Assembly: GCA_936450465.1 (NCBI GenBank)
Contig: OW388305.1
Location: forward strand, 40,314,687-40,378,686
Direction of reading: 5' to 3'
DNA from: Gibbula magus
Taxonomy: Eukaryota; Mollusca; Gastropoda; Trochida; Trochidae
Length of the DNA: 64,000 nucleotides
Part shown: positions 11,983 through 23,040 of the stretch, in pieces
How positions within the stretch are numbered: position 1 is the stretch's first letter
How the letters are laid out: every line of letters begins with the position of its first letter
Program-made: the position numbers and the translations under genes
The notes under the pieces: model-generated
Told to the model about the DNA's origin: nothing
Databases searched by the model: none
The model's input: only the letters and a program-made list of their open reading frames with translations

Positions 11983-13055
11983 GGGATGCAGAAAACCCGT
12001 ACCCAAAACGAACTCGTCCCCATCGGGAATTCGTACCCATGGATAACTCGTACCCAGAAAAATCGGAGAACTCGTACCCACTTTTTTTCATAGATAAATA
12101 GGAGAGACAGGACAATACTATTGCTTTTGTATGATGTTTATTGCATAGTTTCGTAATTATATATATATATCGCCATGTACCAAACGGCGATATGTTGGTT
12201 GGTCTATTCCTGTATTGCACAATCTATGCTGCCGGTTGATATATCATAAGTGTTTGTATAGTTCGTGGATTAAAATAAATGAGATGTTTTGATTGTACAT
12301 TGCGTTGTCGGCGACTTACCCGTTTCATCTTCAGCGGCACCAGCTAATCTTCTAGTCGTTGCTGATTAGACATACTTACCAGATTACTTTATTTAAAAAC
12401 AACATCACAAAACAAATAAAGACTGCAAATCTTGTACATAATACAATTTAACAATCCTCCTACGAACCGACCGTTGTATCCTCCTACGAACCGACCGTTT
12501 TGTACTCCTACGAACTGGTTCCTTCTACGAAAAGACCTACACCCATGCTGACACTTATCACAAGAATCTCATCGCAGAGCGTGTTGTCTCCTTCTAACTT
12601 CTTTGTTGCATACTACACAGTCTGCCATGTTGACAAATGGTATTTCTAGAAGAAAATACTGGTAACTTATACCCTAACGGTGTTGTTTTAATTAAGTGGA
12701 TATTCTCTAATAGAGTCAATACTGTCACCCCAAAAATGTATTTTGTGTTGTTTAAGTGAAGTGGTTGATCTCTAACGGTGTTGCTGTAATCAGTCAGTGC
12801 AGCTTGGCTTTCCGTCAGGAAAACTGCAGACGTGTTTATTACTTATTATTTATTAAGTAATTTATTCTGAATTTAATTATAGAAAAATACATCACTCTTG
12901 ATTAATAATAAAATAAAACATTAGTTGTATTTATATTATTAATACATATAATACCAAAAATAAAAAGTGGGTACGAGTTCTCCGGCGGATTTGGGTACGA
13001 GTTCTCTGATTTTTGTGGGTACGAGTTCGTTTTGGGTACGGGTTTTCCTACAGCC
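11983..13055. mobile_element. non-autonomous hAT-like element with long TIRs and an 8-bp target duplication
   Basis: The left end, GGGATGCAGAAAACCCGTAC, and the reverse complement of the right end, GGCTGTAGGAAAACCCGTAC, are inverted repeats. The match continues for about 100 bases through repeated GAACTCGTACCCA words. GTCTGAGC is present exactly at 11975-11982 and 13056-13063. An 8-bp duplication fits hAT-type transposition, so that assignment is inference. The interior has no transposase and includes a small tandem repeat with CTCCTACGAACCGACCGTT at about 12455-12540. Confidence 0.9.
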
Positions 13056-13741
13056 GTCTGAGCTAGTGTCCTTCAGTGTTGTCAAGGAGAATGTAAACAA
13101 ACATGGCGGAAAAAAACTACTTACCGTACAACTACTTGAAGTGCCGACTTGTCTAGGGGACCTCAAATGGAAAATGTTTGGACGCTCCTGTCGACCATAA
13201 TTGTTGTAAGAAAAACTGGATCCTAGGCAAAACATCATTCCCATAGCAAAAGCTACCTTTTTACCAATTTTGGTGCTTTAAGCCATTTTTTTTCAATCTT
13301 GACGCTAAGGTACTCCACTATTAAGGGAATGGGCCCAAAAGCTTCGCAGTTCTATTCCACATTAAGGGCTATTAGCATGTGAAATTTGGTTGGTTCACAA
13401 AATTCGTGAAATAATAATAAACACGCCAACAACAATAAGGATTCAGCAAATTGCTGAATCCTTAAAAATATTTTATTTTAGTCTCACACACATGATAGTG
13501 TCCGGCCAAGATGACCTATGAGACACTAAATCATCATGATGCATTTTATATAACATAAAATTGAACAACTGGTTTAAGGTGAACATTGTTGCATTTGGGG
13601 GTGTTTTCCTTATTAAGTGATAATGACTGGTTAATGGACGAGAAACATAAGGGTCGGATCACTGACAATATCGCCATTTAGGTAGTGTCGCCTACACCCC
13701 ATATGCCTACATCTAAAAGAAAGGCTCTACAATCTCAGACG

Positions 13742-14635
13742 TTATTAATATCGGAGCTGGGATAAACAAGGCGAAGTCATGTCACCACTATTATTCTCAT
13801 ATTTTTGGAAGATCTAGAAGAGGAACTTAAGGACAACGCAGCCGATGGAATCATGCTTCATTACGTTAATCTGTTTTTAATCCTTTTTGCTGACGACATT
13901 GTCCTTCTTTCACATTCGGCTGGGGGATTACAAAACCTTATAAACAGTTTGGATATTTATTGTAAAAAATGGGGACTAACAATCGATGTGAAGAAAACAA
14001 AGATCATGGTATTTGAAAAAAACAAAATCAAGAAAAATAGGTGTATGGAATATTGATGGTGTAAACCTGGAATTAGTTACTGAATTTAACTACCTTGGAA
14101 ATGTGATAACATCAAACGGAAACTTTAAGATATGCCAGAAGTCACTTGCTAGGAAAGGATTGAAAGCAATGAACGTGTCGTTTGCCAACATTCGAAAAGG
14201 AGATTTCACACCAAGTACTTGTTGTCAGTTGTTCGATGCCTTCGTTTCAAGTACCATGAACTGTGGTTGTGAAGTTTGGGGAACAACATTCGCTAAAGAA
14301 ATAGAACTTATTCACCTCAAATTCCTAAAACGCATATGACAAGTTCATTCAAAATCTACAAATGCCGCTGTCTACGGGGTATTGGGAAGATATCCTTTAT
14401 AAATTAACCACTGTGTCCGAGTAATAAAGTATTGGTTCAAAGTAAAACAATCATGTTTTAAAAATATGTTTTGATATAATGCTTGAATCTTGTTTGAGAG
14501 GAGTTAAAAACTGGGCGAAGTTTGTTAAATCTGTTCTATTTAAACTTTGTTTTGTTTTGTATAGGTGTTTCCTGATAGTGTAGATGCAAGTTATTTTTGT
14601 AAAATATTTAAACAGCGTTTGATTGATGATTTTTT
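13742..14635 (+). pseudogene. LINE-A reverse transcriptase palm fragment (copy 1)
   Basis: A plus-strand RT relic. It begins with a GEVMSPLLFS-like motif near 13775, followed by the frame 13805-14056, which holds the catalytic box FADDIVLL and DVKKTKIMVF. A frameshift near 14030 leads to the frame 14013-14339, with FNYLGNVITSNG and GCEVWGTTF. After a stop at 14337 the homologous text continues as STNAAVYG. The fragment ends near 14635, where a different LINE family begins. The catalytic Asp pair survives, but frameshifts and missing ends make it nonfunctional. Confidence 0.85.
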
Positions 14636-15392
14636 ACAGAAATGGAACAGTGATACGCTATCTAGGCATATACCTTGATGAACAGCTTTCGTTCTCGGAC
14701 CACATCACCAACAAATGTAAGAAGGCAATGTACATGTATGGTCTTCAAAAAATAAGAAACAGAAGACATCTGACACAAGACGCATTCATACCCTTGTACT
14801 CGGGACAGTTATTTCCCATCTAGACTATGCCAATTTAATCTCCACAGGACTTCCAGATACTCAGATCCGGAAGTTACAACGGGTGCAGAATTTTGCTGTG
14901 AAGTTAGTTCTGCAGACCGACAAATACTCGAGCTTAACGACTGCCTTAAAGACACTACACTGGCTTCCGGTTCGGCTACGCATAAAGCATAAGGTGTTGA
15001 CAATGATATTGAAATGCCTCAATGGACTCTCCCCGTTGTACCTCAGATCAATCTTAACACTGGCTGAGGACAGAAGGGAAAATATGAGATCAAACAGTCA
15101 ATACATGAGGCTTAAGATACCATATGTACGAAGAAAAACCTTTGCCAACCGCTCTTTCAACGTCCAGGTTTCTATTTGGTGGAACAACCTACCAAATGAG
15201 ATCAAGAGAATCGACAAGGTAGACCAATTTGAAAATTACCTGAAACCTCACATGGTTTTACAGTTTTTTACATGTATTTGTGACTTTGTGACTATTTTAA
15301 TGTATGTATATTTGTTGTTTTGTCATGTACAGCACTTTTGAAGATTTTTTTATATCAAAATTAGCGCTATATTAAATAAATAGTTTATAGTT
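14636..15392 (+). pseudogene. LINE-B (L2/CR1-like) ORF C-terminus and 3' end (copy 1)
   Basis: Plus-strand frames 14623-14823 and 14883-15341 carry RYLGIYLDEQLSFSDHI, then TLHWLPVRLRIKHKV and YLRSILTL, then WWNNLPNEIK. These are the conserved C-terminal blocks of L2/CR1-type ORF2 proteins. A stop at 14821-14823 (TAG) separates the two frames. The 3' end, GCGCTATATTAAATAAATAG at about 15363-15382, resembles L2-type 3' tails with an AATAAA. The domain is only the RT tail, so this is a 5'-truncated insertion. Confidence 0.85.
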
Positions 15393-16020
15393 TTAATTAA
15401 TCTGATGTTTTCATATTGGTATCTGATTCTTGAGTATGTTTTGACTGTTTATCAATCATGGATTACTGTTTTTATGTTTTGACTGTTCATACATGATTAA
15501 TGTTATAATCCCCTTTGATCATATCATCGGTGTATCATAGTTGGTGATACTGTTTCATTTTACTTTGATCCACGAAATAGGTGTCACAATGTTTACAGGA
15601 TCATTTCATCTCCAATTAAGGAATAGGTTTATGTTAACAATTTTAAGTTTGTGCCTCAGTCTGAAAATGATACATCTTTAAAAGACTAGTTCGTTAGTTC
15701 ACAAGGGGAAGAAGAACAAAATTAGTTCATTTACAAATACAGTGTCATCATTGTGAAAGTCAAAGTTAATTAAAGTCATTTGTTCTTAAGTTATTCTGTC
15801 TTTGTTATCTTGTTGGAAGAGTTCATTATTATCTTAAGGGATCAGGGTGCCATTGTGATGTGCATTCATCGATAATTTGTTTTGATAGTGGTGTAGGTGA
15901 TACGAGGACAGGCCGTGTGCGCCATCACTTGAAGACATATACAACATTTTAAAACATGATGGCATGATGGCAAGAGAGATTTTTGGAGAGAAATCGGGAA
16001 ACTGGGCATCGGTAACGACA
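15393..16020 (+). other. duplicated spacer without a gene
   Basis: Collinear with about 57556-58140 in the second copy and similarly noncoding there. No terminal repeats or coding pattern visible. Confidence 0.5.
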
Positions 16021-16488
16021 GAAAATATGCATACCCATAGAAGTTCTGAATTCAAATGGTGTCCTCACTACAGACATTGAAGAAGTTCTGCAACAATGGA
16101 AACAGGACTATGGTAATTTGTTTAATGAGAAATTGGACACATACGACTCTGCCCACATTCAGCAGATAAAATCACAACTACGTGCCATGAACATGAAATT
16201 GAGGACGAACCGACATCTCTTAACGGATCAATTACACTTGAAGAAGTGAAAACAGCAGTAAACCATGCTAGAACCAATAAGGCAGTGGGCATCGAAGAAA
16301 TACCAACGAAAGCCCTAAAAACTTGAACTGTGTTAAACTGTTGCATAAAATACTCACTTTCTGTTTCGAAAATAGAACCATTCCAAACCAGTGGCGACAT
16401 TGAATCATACACCCAATCGTCAAACCAGTACAGACTTACGAAAACCATCAACATTTAGAGCTATTACCCTTATATCTGTGCCATGTAA
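16021..16488 (+). pseudogene. LINE-A connector and fingers fragment (copy 1), broken
   Basis: Collinear with the open frame at 58137-58684 but disrupted by small indels: missing bases in the ACATGAAATT segment near 16190, in AAAACTTGAACTG near 16315, and at CATTGAATC near 16400. Readable pieces include LEEVKTAVNHARTNKAVGI and a fingers segment. Because the palm fragment of the same family lies upstream at 13742, the two fragments are in the reverse of protein order and must come from two insertions or a rearrangement. Confidence 0.75.
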
Positions 16489-16935
16489 AATGTGGCAACT
16501 GTTTGCGAACTTTATGAACTGACTCGAACGTACTTAAAAACAGAAGGGTGCTCCAGAACGTTGGACATGGCAAATGTTCTCTCCATTTTGAAATTGGACG
16601 AAATACAAAGATACTAAAAACGGGATTGTCGTACTTCGACCGGAACTTACGTACTTCCAACGAAATTACCATACTTCGATCTTACTAAGGACGAGTGAGG
16701 TCGTTCTGCAGTCGGAAAATCAATTGTAATACGTTCGGGCACAGTTTCCACCCAGTCCACACACAGATGTAACTCGACCACAGTACGCCCATTTCAGTTG
16801 CTTTTTCAGTTGCTTTAAAATTCACAATAGGTCTTCGTTACGTTCTATTCGTTCTTAATACGTTTGAGAAATTCTCACACAGTTTTTACTTCTTTGGCAG
16901 TACGCTATGAAGGGTCGGGTATGAATAAGTGCGTT
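16489..16935 (+). mobile_element. 5' part of a DNA transposon joined to LINE sequence (copy 1)
   Basis: From CAACTGTTTGCGAACTTTAT this matches 45888-46390, the left half of the terminal-inverted-repeat element at 45783-47100, including GGTGCTCCAGAACGTTG and CACAGTTTCCACCCAGTCCA. The first roughly 100 bases with the left terminal repeat are absent, so the junction with the LINE is internal to the element. Confidence 0.8.
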
Positions 16936-18255
16936 TTGATATGATAAGTTCATCATTTGGTATACATGTAGCTAGCAGCTGTAGACATTTTGGGCAATAA
17001 GAAAAAGGGTCATTTGGTTTAAACACGTTTTATTCATGATGAAACGGTTTGGGAACAGGTTATCCCCCTTAGAATGTCCTCGCCAAGGGGAAGACGGTAA
17101 CGGGAACTTTTTGGGAAAAGAAAAAGATTTTCCATGGTCAATCGTTTTCGTCAACACTATTCCATTGAAGATTTAAACTTTTTAACATTGAAACTGAATT
17201 CGGGAATAACAACGGGCAAGAACGTGCTGGATATGTGCAGAAATTGGGCCAGGACATTTGAGTTACTTAATATAGTAATGTTATCAACTGTTTTCATTTT
17301 CTGATATTCACTTTCATTTAGATGTCCATGGCTTGATATTACAATATTAAATGACTCAAGTGATAACAAACCTTTGTTATTTCTAAAAAGTATTAAAGTA
17401 TCCAGTTTTGTTTTCAACTTCATGTTGACAGTTGGTTACTCTTGATATCAGATTTCAGCATATTCATTGTGATTTAGATGCCCATGACTTAATATCATAT
17501 ATCTCAAGTGAGACCAGATTTTGTGATTTCTAAAATGTATATTACTCATGATCAGCTTGTTCATAAGTGACAGCATAGTCAGTACAGTATTATGTTTATT
17601 TATTCTATACCTTTTTATGAAAAAGTTCAAGGTGTTACTCTGTTATGCATAAAAGTTTATTTCATTTAAACATTGTTTTTGTTGTAAGGTTTGTTTATTG
17701 TTGGAATGCAATATCATTGATAAGAAGCAAGCTGTAAGTATCGTGATACATATCCTATCGCCACCCTTGTATCGGGATCCGTATCGTATCGCAACTTAGG
17801 TCAGCAATTTAAAAACAAATATTGTTGGGACTTAACTTTTAGTATCGTGAGTTATCATATCGCAGACTTAATGCCAATGTGCAAATGAACAAATGTGCAA
17901 ATGAACAAATGTTTTTCTTTCAATTTTCTACTAGTACTGTTCTTGTATACGCATCCTCGATTATGGTTGTATGAGATAAACCTTACATAATTCCAGGAAA
18001 TGTTTCCTTTTGTTTAATGTATTTGAATACATTTTCAACACCCTTTAATGGAACTAAAACATAAATTATCTTCCTTCTCAGTTAACCATCTTTTAAACTA
18101 TAAGTATATCGTAGCTTTTAAATTGTATATTGGTCACCCAATATTATATACATCAAACCTAGACTCAAATTGGACTCACAACTTTCTGCAGATATACAGT
18201 TGATACACATACGATAAATCATATCAATACCGTTGACGCGTTCCTGCACATACTG
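16936..18255 (+). other. duplicated noncoding stretch
   Basis: Collinear with about 59205-60600. It contains a patch rich in GTATCGTGATAC/CGTATCGTATCGCAAC words at 17738-17870 that resembles the ends of hAT-like MITEs. Copy 2 has about 115 extra bases after TTAATGCCAATA. Several short minus-strand frames (17157-17423, 17448-17630) are not preserved as coding sequence and have no domain. Confidence 0.55.
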
Positions 18256-18257
18256 AC

Positions 18258-19055
18258 CTACTTTTGCTTAAGGAACTGTGTTAAACGAAATGTTCCCGGT
18301 TTCATCTTAAAAATGACACACATTGTCCCCGTTTGCATGTGTGAAACTAAACATGCACACATATCATAGGAGAATAGATTCTCATGTTTTGGATGACAGT
18401 TTGACGGCAAAAGATTTTTCAAATTTAGGACAAAGTGAAAACACTTATTCACACCCATGTTTCCATTGAGACAATATTAATACACAATTAATGTCTCCGG
18501 TTCCATGGTGTAAATGATACAGACTGTCCCTGTTTGGTTGTGAAAACTTACACATACGCACTTATCATAGTAAAATGCATTCTCACGCTGAGTATGACCG
18601 TCCGATTGCAATCATCTTTTAAACACACAGATATAGCCGTGATTTGTATACAAAAGCGAACCCAAATGTCCCCGTTTCCATAGAGACACTATTAATACAC
18701 AATTAGTGTACCCGCTTCCATGGTGTAAATGATACACACTGTCCCCGTTTGCTTGTGAAAACTTACACATACGCACTTATTGTAGTAAAATGGATTCTCA
18801 CGCTGAGTATGACCGTCCGATTGCAATCATCTCTTAAACACACAGATATAGTCGTGATTTGTATACAAAAGTGAACCCAAATGTCCCCGTTTCCATAGAG
18901 AAATACTTGATAGACACATGTCCCCGCTTCCATGGTGTAAATGATACACACTGTGCCCGTTTGCTTGTGAAAACTTACACTTTAGTACTTATTGCAGTAA
19001 AATGGATTCTCAGGCTGAGTATGACCGTCAGACTGCAAAAATATGTTCACAAGAT
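18258..19055 (+). repeat. tandem array of a roughly 215-bp unit
   Basis: The phrase CTTCCATGGTGTAAATGATA recurs at about 18500, 18715 and 18929, followed each time by CACTGTCCCCGTTTGCTTGT-like text and then GTATGACCGTC. The period is about 215 bp with three units. A related pair of units is at 26290-26720 and a reduced remnant at 60596-60900. Short frames on both strands here are by-products of the repeat. Confidence 0.85.
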
Positions 19056-19061
19056 TTAATA

Positions 19062-19440
19062 AGATTACAGTTTGATCTATTTAGATGATAGTTTGATCTA
19101 ATTAAATGATAGCTTCATCTAATTAGATGCTGGTGTCATCTAATTAAATGATAGTGTCATCTAATTAAATGACAGTTTGATCTTATAAGATGATAGTTTG
19201 ATGTAATAATATAATTGTTTCACCTATTAAGACGATGGTTTCATTTAATTCAATGATAGGTCATCTAAATGAATGATAGTTCCATCTAATTAAGTGACAG
19301 TTCCATCTAATTAGATGATAGTTTCATCTAATTAGATGGTAGTTTCATCTAATTAGATGATAGTTTCATCTTCTTATATGATAGTTCTTTCTAATTAAAT
19401 GACAGTTTCGTTTTATTAAAGATCCATTCATTGTGTTGTT
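19062..19440 (+). repeat. 21-bp palindrome-bearing satellite
   Basis: Degenerate tandem units of about 21 bp with consensus GATGATAGTTTCATCTAATTA. Joined units contain CATCTAATTAGATG, which is its own reverse complement. The same satellite appears at 19930-20000, 20530-20600, 60930-61130 and 62900-63230. Confidence 0.92.
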
Positions 19441-20537
19441 GGGGGTCACATATATCAAATGTTATAAATGGTGTTACTTTATCGAGAAGTACCGACTGTT
19501 ACCGAAAACTACCATTTTGATGATAGTCGACTTAGTATATTGACGATATGAAGGTAAAAGTAGTGATTTATGATCGAAAACCGGACAATGCACCACGTGT
19601 GGCGCGCGCCAATGAGTCAAACGTAATTTTGGAATCTTTTTTTAAAACAGACGAAATAACAAATTTGGGTTGATAATGTTGAATATGTTATATAACTACA
19701 GTTCATATAAATGGAACGTGCAGTTTCGGTTTCTGCACATGCAAAATGATGTTACTCGATTTTTATTGGAAACTAGTAATTATGATATATTAGGCGATTG
19801 GGGAAGAATATGCAAGCTGAGTAAATTTGTTTGTATTATAAACAGCACATATGGTGAGTTGGAGCGTATTAAAGCCAAATATATTTTTATGAAACAAAAT
19901 GGATGTACCTTTTATCAAATTTCATGATAGTTTCATCTAATTAGATGGTAGTTTCATCTAATTAGATGATAGTTTCATCTTCTTATATGATAGTTCTTTC
20001 TAATTAAATGACAGTTTCGTTTTATTAAAGATCCATTCATTGTGTTGTTGGGGGTCACATATATCAAATGTTATAAATGGTGTTACTTTATCGAGAAGTA
20101 CCGACTGTTACCGAAAACTACCATTTTGATGATAGTCGACTTAGTATATTGACGATATGAAGGTAAAAGTAGTGATTTATGATCGAAAACCGGACAATGC
20201 ACCACGTGTGGCGCGCGCCAATGAGTCAAACGTAATTTTGGAATCTTTTTTAAAACAGACAAAATAACAAATTTGGGTTGATAATGTTGAATAGGTTATA
20301 TAACTACAGTTCATATAAATGGAACGTGCAGTTTCGGTTTCTGCACATGCAAAATGATGTTACTCGATTTTTATTGGAAACTAGTAATTATGATATATTA
20401 GGCGATTGGGGAAGAATATGCAAGCTGAGTAAATTTGTTTGTATTATAAACAGCACATATGGTGAGTTGGAGCGTATTAAAGCCAAATATATTTTTATGA
20501 AACAAAATGGATGTACCTTTTATCAAATTTCATGATA
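19321..20537 (+). repeat. 608/609-bp tandem duplication
   Basis: Unit 1 (19321-19929) and unit 2 (19930-20537) are nearly identical. The period is 609 bp before a T run and 608 after it, because unit 2 has one T fewer in the run following GGAATC. Both units begin and end within the 21-bp satellite, which fits unequal exchange between satellite repeats. Each contains an 85-codon frame (19670-19927, 20278-20535) that is interrupted in the second segmental copy near 63600 and has no recognisable domain, so I do not call it a gene. Confidence 0.95.
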
Positions 20538-20937
20538 GTTTCATCTAACTAAATGATCGTTTCATCTAATTAGATGATACACTCTTTTAATTATATGATA
20601 ATTAACTCAAGTCTGAGGCTGAGGCTGAGGTATTCAGTTCTGGCGAGGTTGGAAGGGTTCTTTAGTTTTACTTTGTTATTGGACTTGAGAATTATGATAC
20701 CTCCAAAACATAAAACACGTAACATAAAACAAAACAAAGAAAACACAAACAAACAATGTCTTCTGTACTCTTGTAAAACAAATACTGTTTCACTAGCCAG
20801 ATGTTTCAAACTTTTTAGTTCCAAGTTTGTCCACTTGTGTCTCTGAGCACACAAATCATAACAACATTTGCAAGTGACCGAGTCCTCTAAATGTGACACA
20901 TTCAATATGCAATCACAAAAGCATATACTATACTTAC

Positions 20938-21680
20938 TGAAACAAAACGCCCCTTGTCATACAAAGGAAAATTCCGTCAACAAAATTCAATCTTCAGTTC
21001 CACGTTCATCTTCCCACGGCAAGGTGAAAACGTATCAAAATACATTCTATCCATTTTGCCCTCAACAGCACAGAAAACTGTGCAACGAAGCAGCGACATC
21101 TATTGTGATCATGAGTTACGCCCCTTACCAGCTGCTTACACACAGCCAATGAAATCACCGTTTACATTCGGTACTGCAGAAGCGATAATTCTAAAATAAA
21201 TATTTTTAGAAACATACGTTGGGTAAACGTTTCTCCTTCTACAGTGGAATACTCGTCGTATAGCATTTAAATCCATGAAACTATATTATCATAAACATGC
21301 TAATTAAGAAATAAGACCAAATGCTAGCCAGGAAGCGTTATTAGTTGATTGTTAAATTTATAACAGAGACATATGTAGTTTATATGCAAATGAGAAATAC
21401 CCAAGTTCAAACAAAGATAAAAAGATTTGAATACAAATCGTCGCATTGAATAAGAATATTTCAATTAGTATAACTTGCTCATTTAAAAATTGGAACATTA
21501 ATAAAAGTAAGAGTTAGGCAAAGTTTATCAAACAAGAAATCAAATCACAGTTTTTTTAAAATACGTTTTACAGCTTGTATTTCGATATGTAGATCAGTAT
21601 TAAACAATAAAATACAATGATGCCACACGCGTTATTTGGTATTTTGTAAAAAGAAATAGAGTGAAATCATTTATGATAGT
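20938..21680. other. no recognisable gene
   Basis: Overlapping plus-strand frames at 20868-21152 and 20954-21199 have no domain and lie partly in the duplicated segment. No splice-supported exon or element boundary was found. Confidence 0.5.
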
Positions 21681-21683
21681 TTC

Positions 21684-22156
21684 TAGGGGTGACTATTGAC
21701 CCAAAGAGACTATTGCGATAGCGATAGTCTATTGCCACTTACTATTGCGATAGCGATAGACTATCGTAACTCACTATTGCAATAACTATTGCGATAGGGT
21801 TGTTTGTACAAATATGCAATAATCAGCTAGATTTCTAATAGGTTTTAGTAGAAATGTTTAATTGATGTAAGGACTATGGAACCAAAATCATAAATGAAAA
21901 GACTTTTTGTCATTTTGCTATTCCTATCTCTAGTTCTTCCCTTTTAACATTCTAAAATGAAAATCTTGAATTGAATGCAGTTAGGCTTGTGTAAATCATT
22001 CATAATTAAGGGAAATTTAATAGTTTCGATAGTATCGATAGTTAACCTTACTATTGCGATGGCGATAGTGTTTTTGTATGTACTATCGATATAGTACTAT
22101 TGCCAAGCCAACTATTGCGATGCATCGATAGTTCGATGTATTGTTACACCCTATTA
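21684..22156. mobile_element. MITE with TAGGGGTG-like ends and CGATAG-rich subterminal repeats
   Basis: The left end TAGGGGTGACTATTG and the reverse complement of the right end TAGGGTGTAACAATA are imperfect terminal inverted repeats. Subterminal zones are packed with CTATTGCGATAGCGATAG words on both sides. About 470 bp with no coding capacity. Similar TAGGGGTGTAACGATAC-type ends are common in animal hAT-like MITEs, but that assignment is inference and I could not fix a target duplication. Confidence 0.65.
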
Positions 22157-22945
22157 GTTTCATTCAAACTCAACACTTGATTTCTTCGATTTCGGAGTGA
22201 ATAACATGTGCTAGTTATTTTTCAGCTTATATGATTTTTTAAAAACTATGACAACCAACTAAATTGAATCACTCAACGTACTTCCAGGTGCAACATTGTG
22301 AAATAAACAATGGATACCTGATAAGATGCGCAAAATCATATGGAAATTTATGAGTGTATCCGGTTTGGCAGTCATCATAACAGTGCGGCAACTCATATGT
22401 GCCAACTTTATGGCTTTTGAAGCTACCGCTTAGACGTTTTGATTATCGATTACTGGTTTATGAAAGCGAATTGTTAATATTTTATTGCATCAATTGAAAG
22501 CTTGCACAAGTCCTGGACTGACCAAAATATTGTCAAAAAGTGTGCTACAGTTTGCGACCCAAAATTAGCGGAGAACTTGCACGAATTAGAAAATGTGTTT
22601 TCCAGTCTAAATATAGATCAAGTCTATTACATTCAAGCGTAAAACTTTGATTTTGTGGTCTACTCGGACTATTTCATTATGATTGGGATTTTAGCACACA
22701 ATTTGAGACTGTAAAATAAGTGCTTGAAACTATTTAAAATATGTCTTCGCTTAGTAGGCCTAGCGGCAATGTATCACTGCAAACACCTTTGCTGTTGACA
22801 TCAGAAGTTCATATTGCAAGCTTTCTTCTGATTGGCCTATCTGATCAGCCTGCAGTACGCTAAAATCTTAGCGCATAAAAAGCGGCCGTGAAGTCAAGGG
22901 CTGAGATATGATTTGATTTTTTTTTCGTTACGCCCGTGACGTTGT
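22157..22945. other. no recognisable gene
   Basis: AT-rich sequence without coding pattern or terminal repeats that I can support. Confidence 0.45.
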
Positions 22946-23040
22946 GAAGATGTTTTACATTTGACTATCTTTGTTTCATCACAATCCTCAATTCGTAATA
23001 TTAGTTTTCTTATAACATTTACAAACAATTTTAGTTGAAT

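Larger units (their letters stand above)
13465..20930 (+). repeat. segmental duplication, copy 1
   Basis: From AAAATATTTTATTT at 13465 to GCATATACTA at 20930 this region is collinear with 55892-64000 at high similarity and in the same orientation. The shared content, in order, is LINE-A palm fragment, LINE-B C-terminus, LINE-A fingers fragment, part of a DNA transposon, a 215-bp tandem repeat (largely reduced in copy 2), a 21-bp satellite and a terminal unit. Copy 1 uniquely has a 608-bp tandem duplication at 19321-20537 and lacks the 1767-bp LINE of copy 2. Confidence 0.92.

Noticed and set aside
18258..19059. small secreted-type proteins from the tandem array
   Set aside because: Frames on both strands are open only because a 215-bp unit recurs. 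They shift between units and are lost in the reduced copy at 60596-60900.
19670..20535. two paralogous 85-residue proteins
   Set aside because: The near-identity comes from the 608-bp tandem duplication. The homologous frame at about 63500-63720 is broken, and no domain is present.
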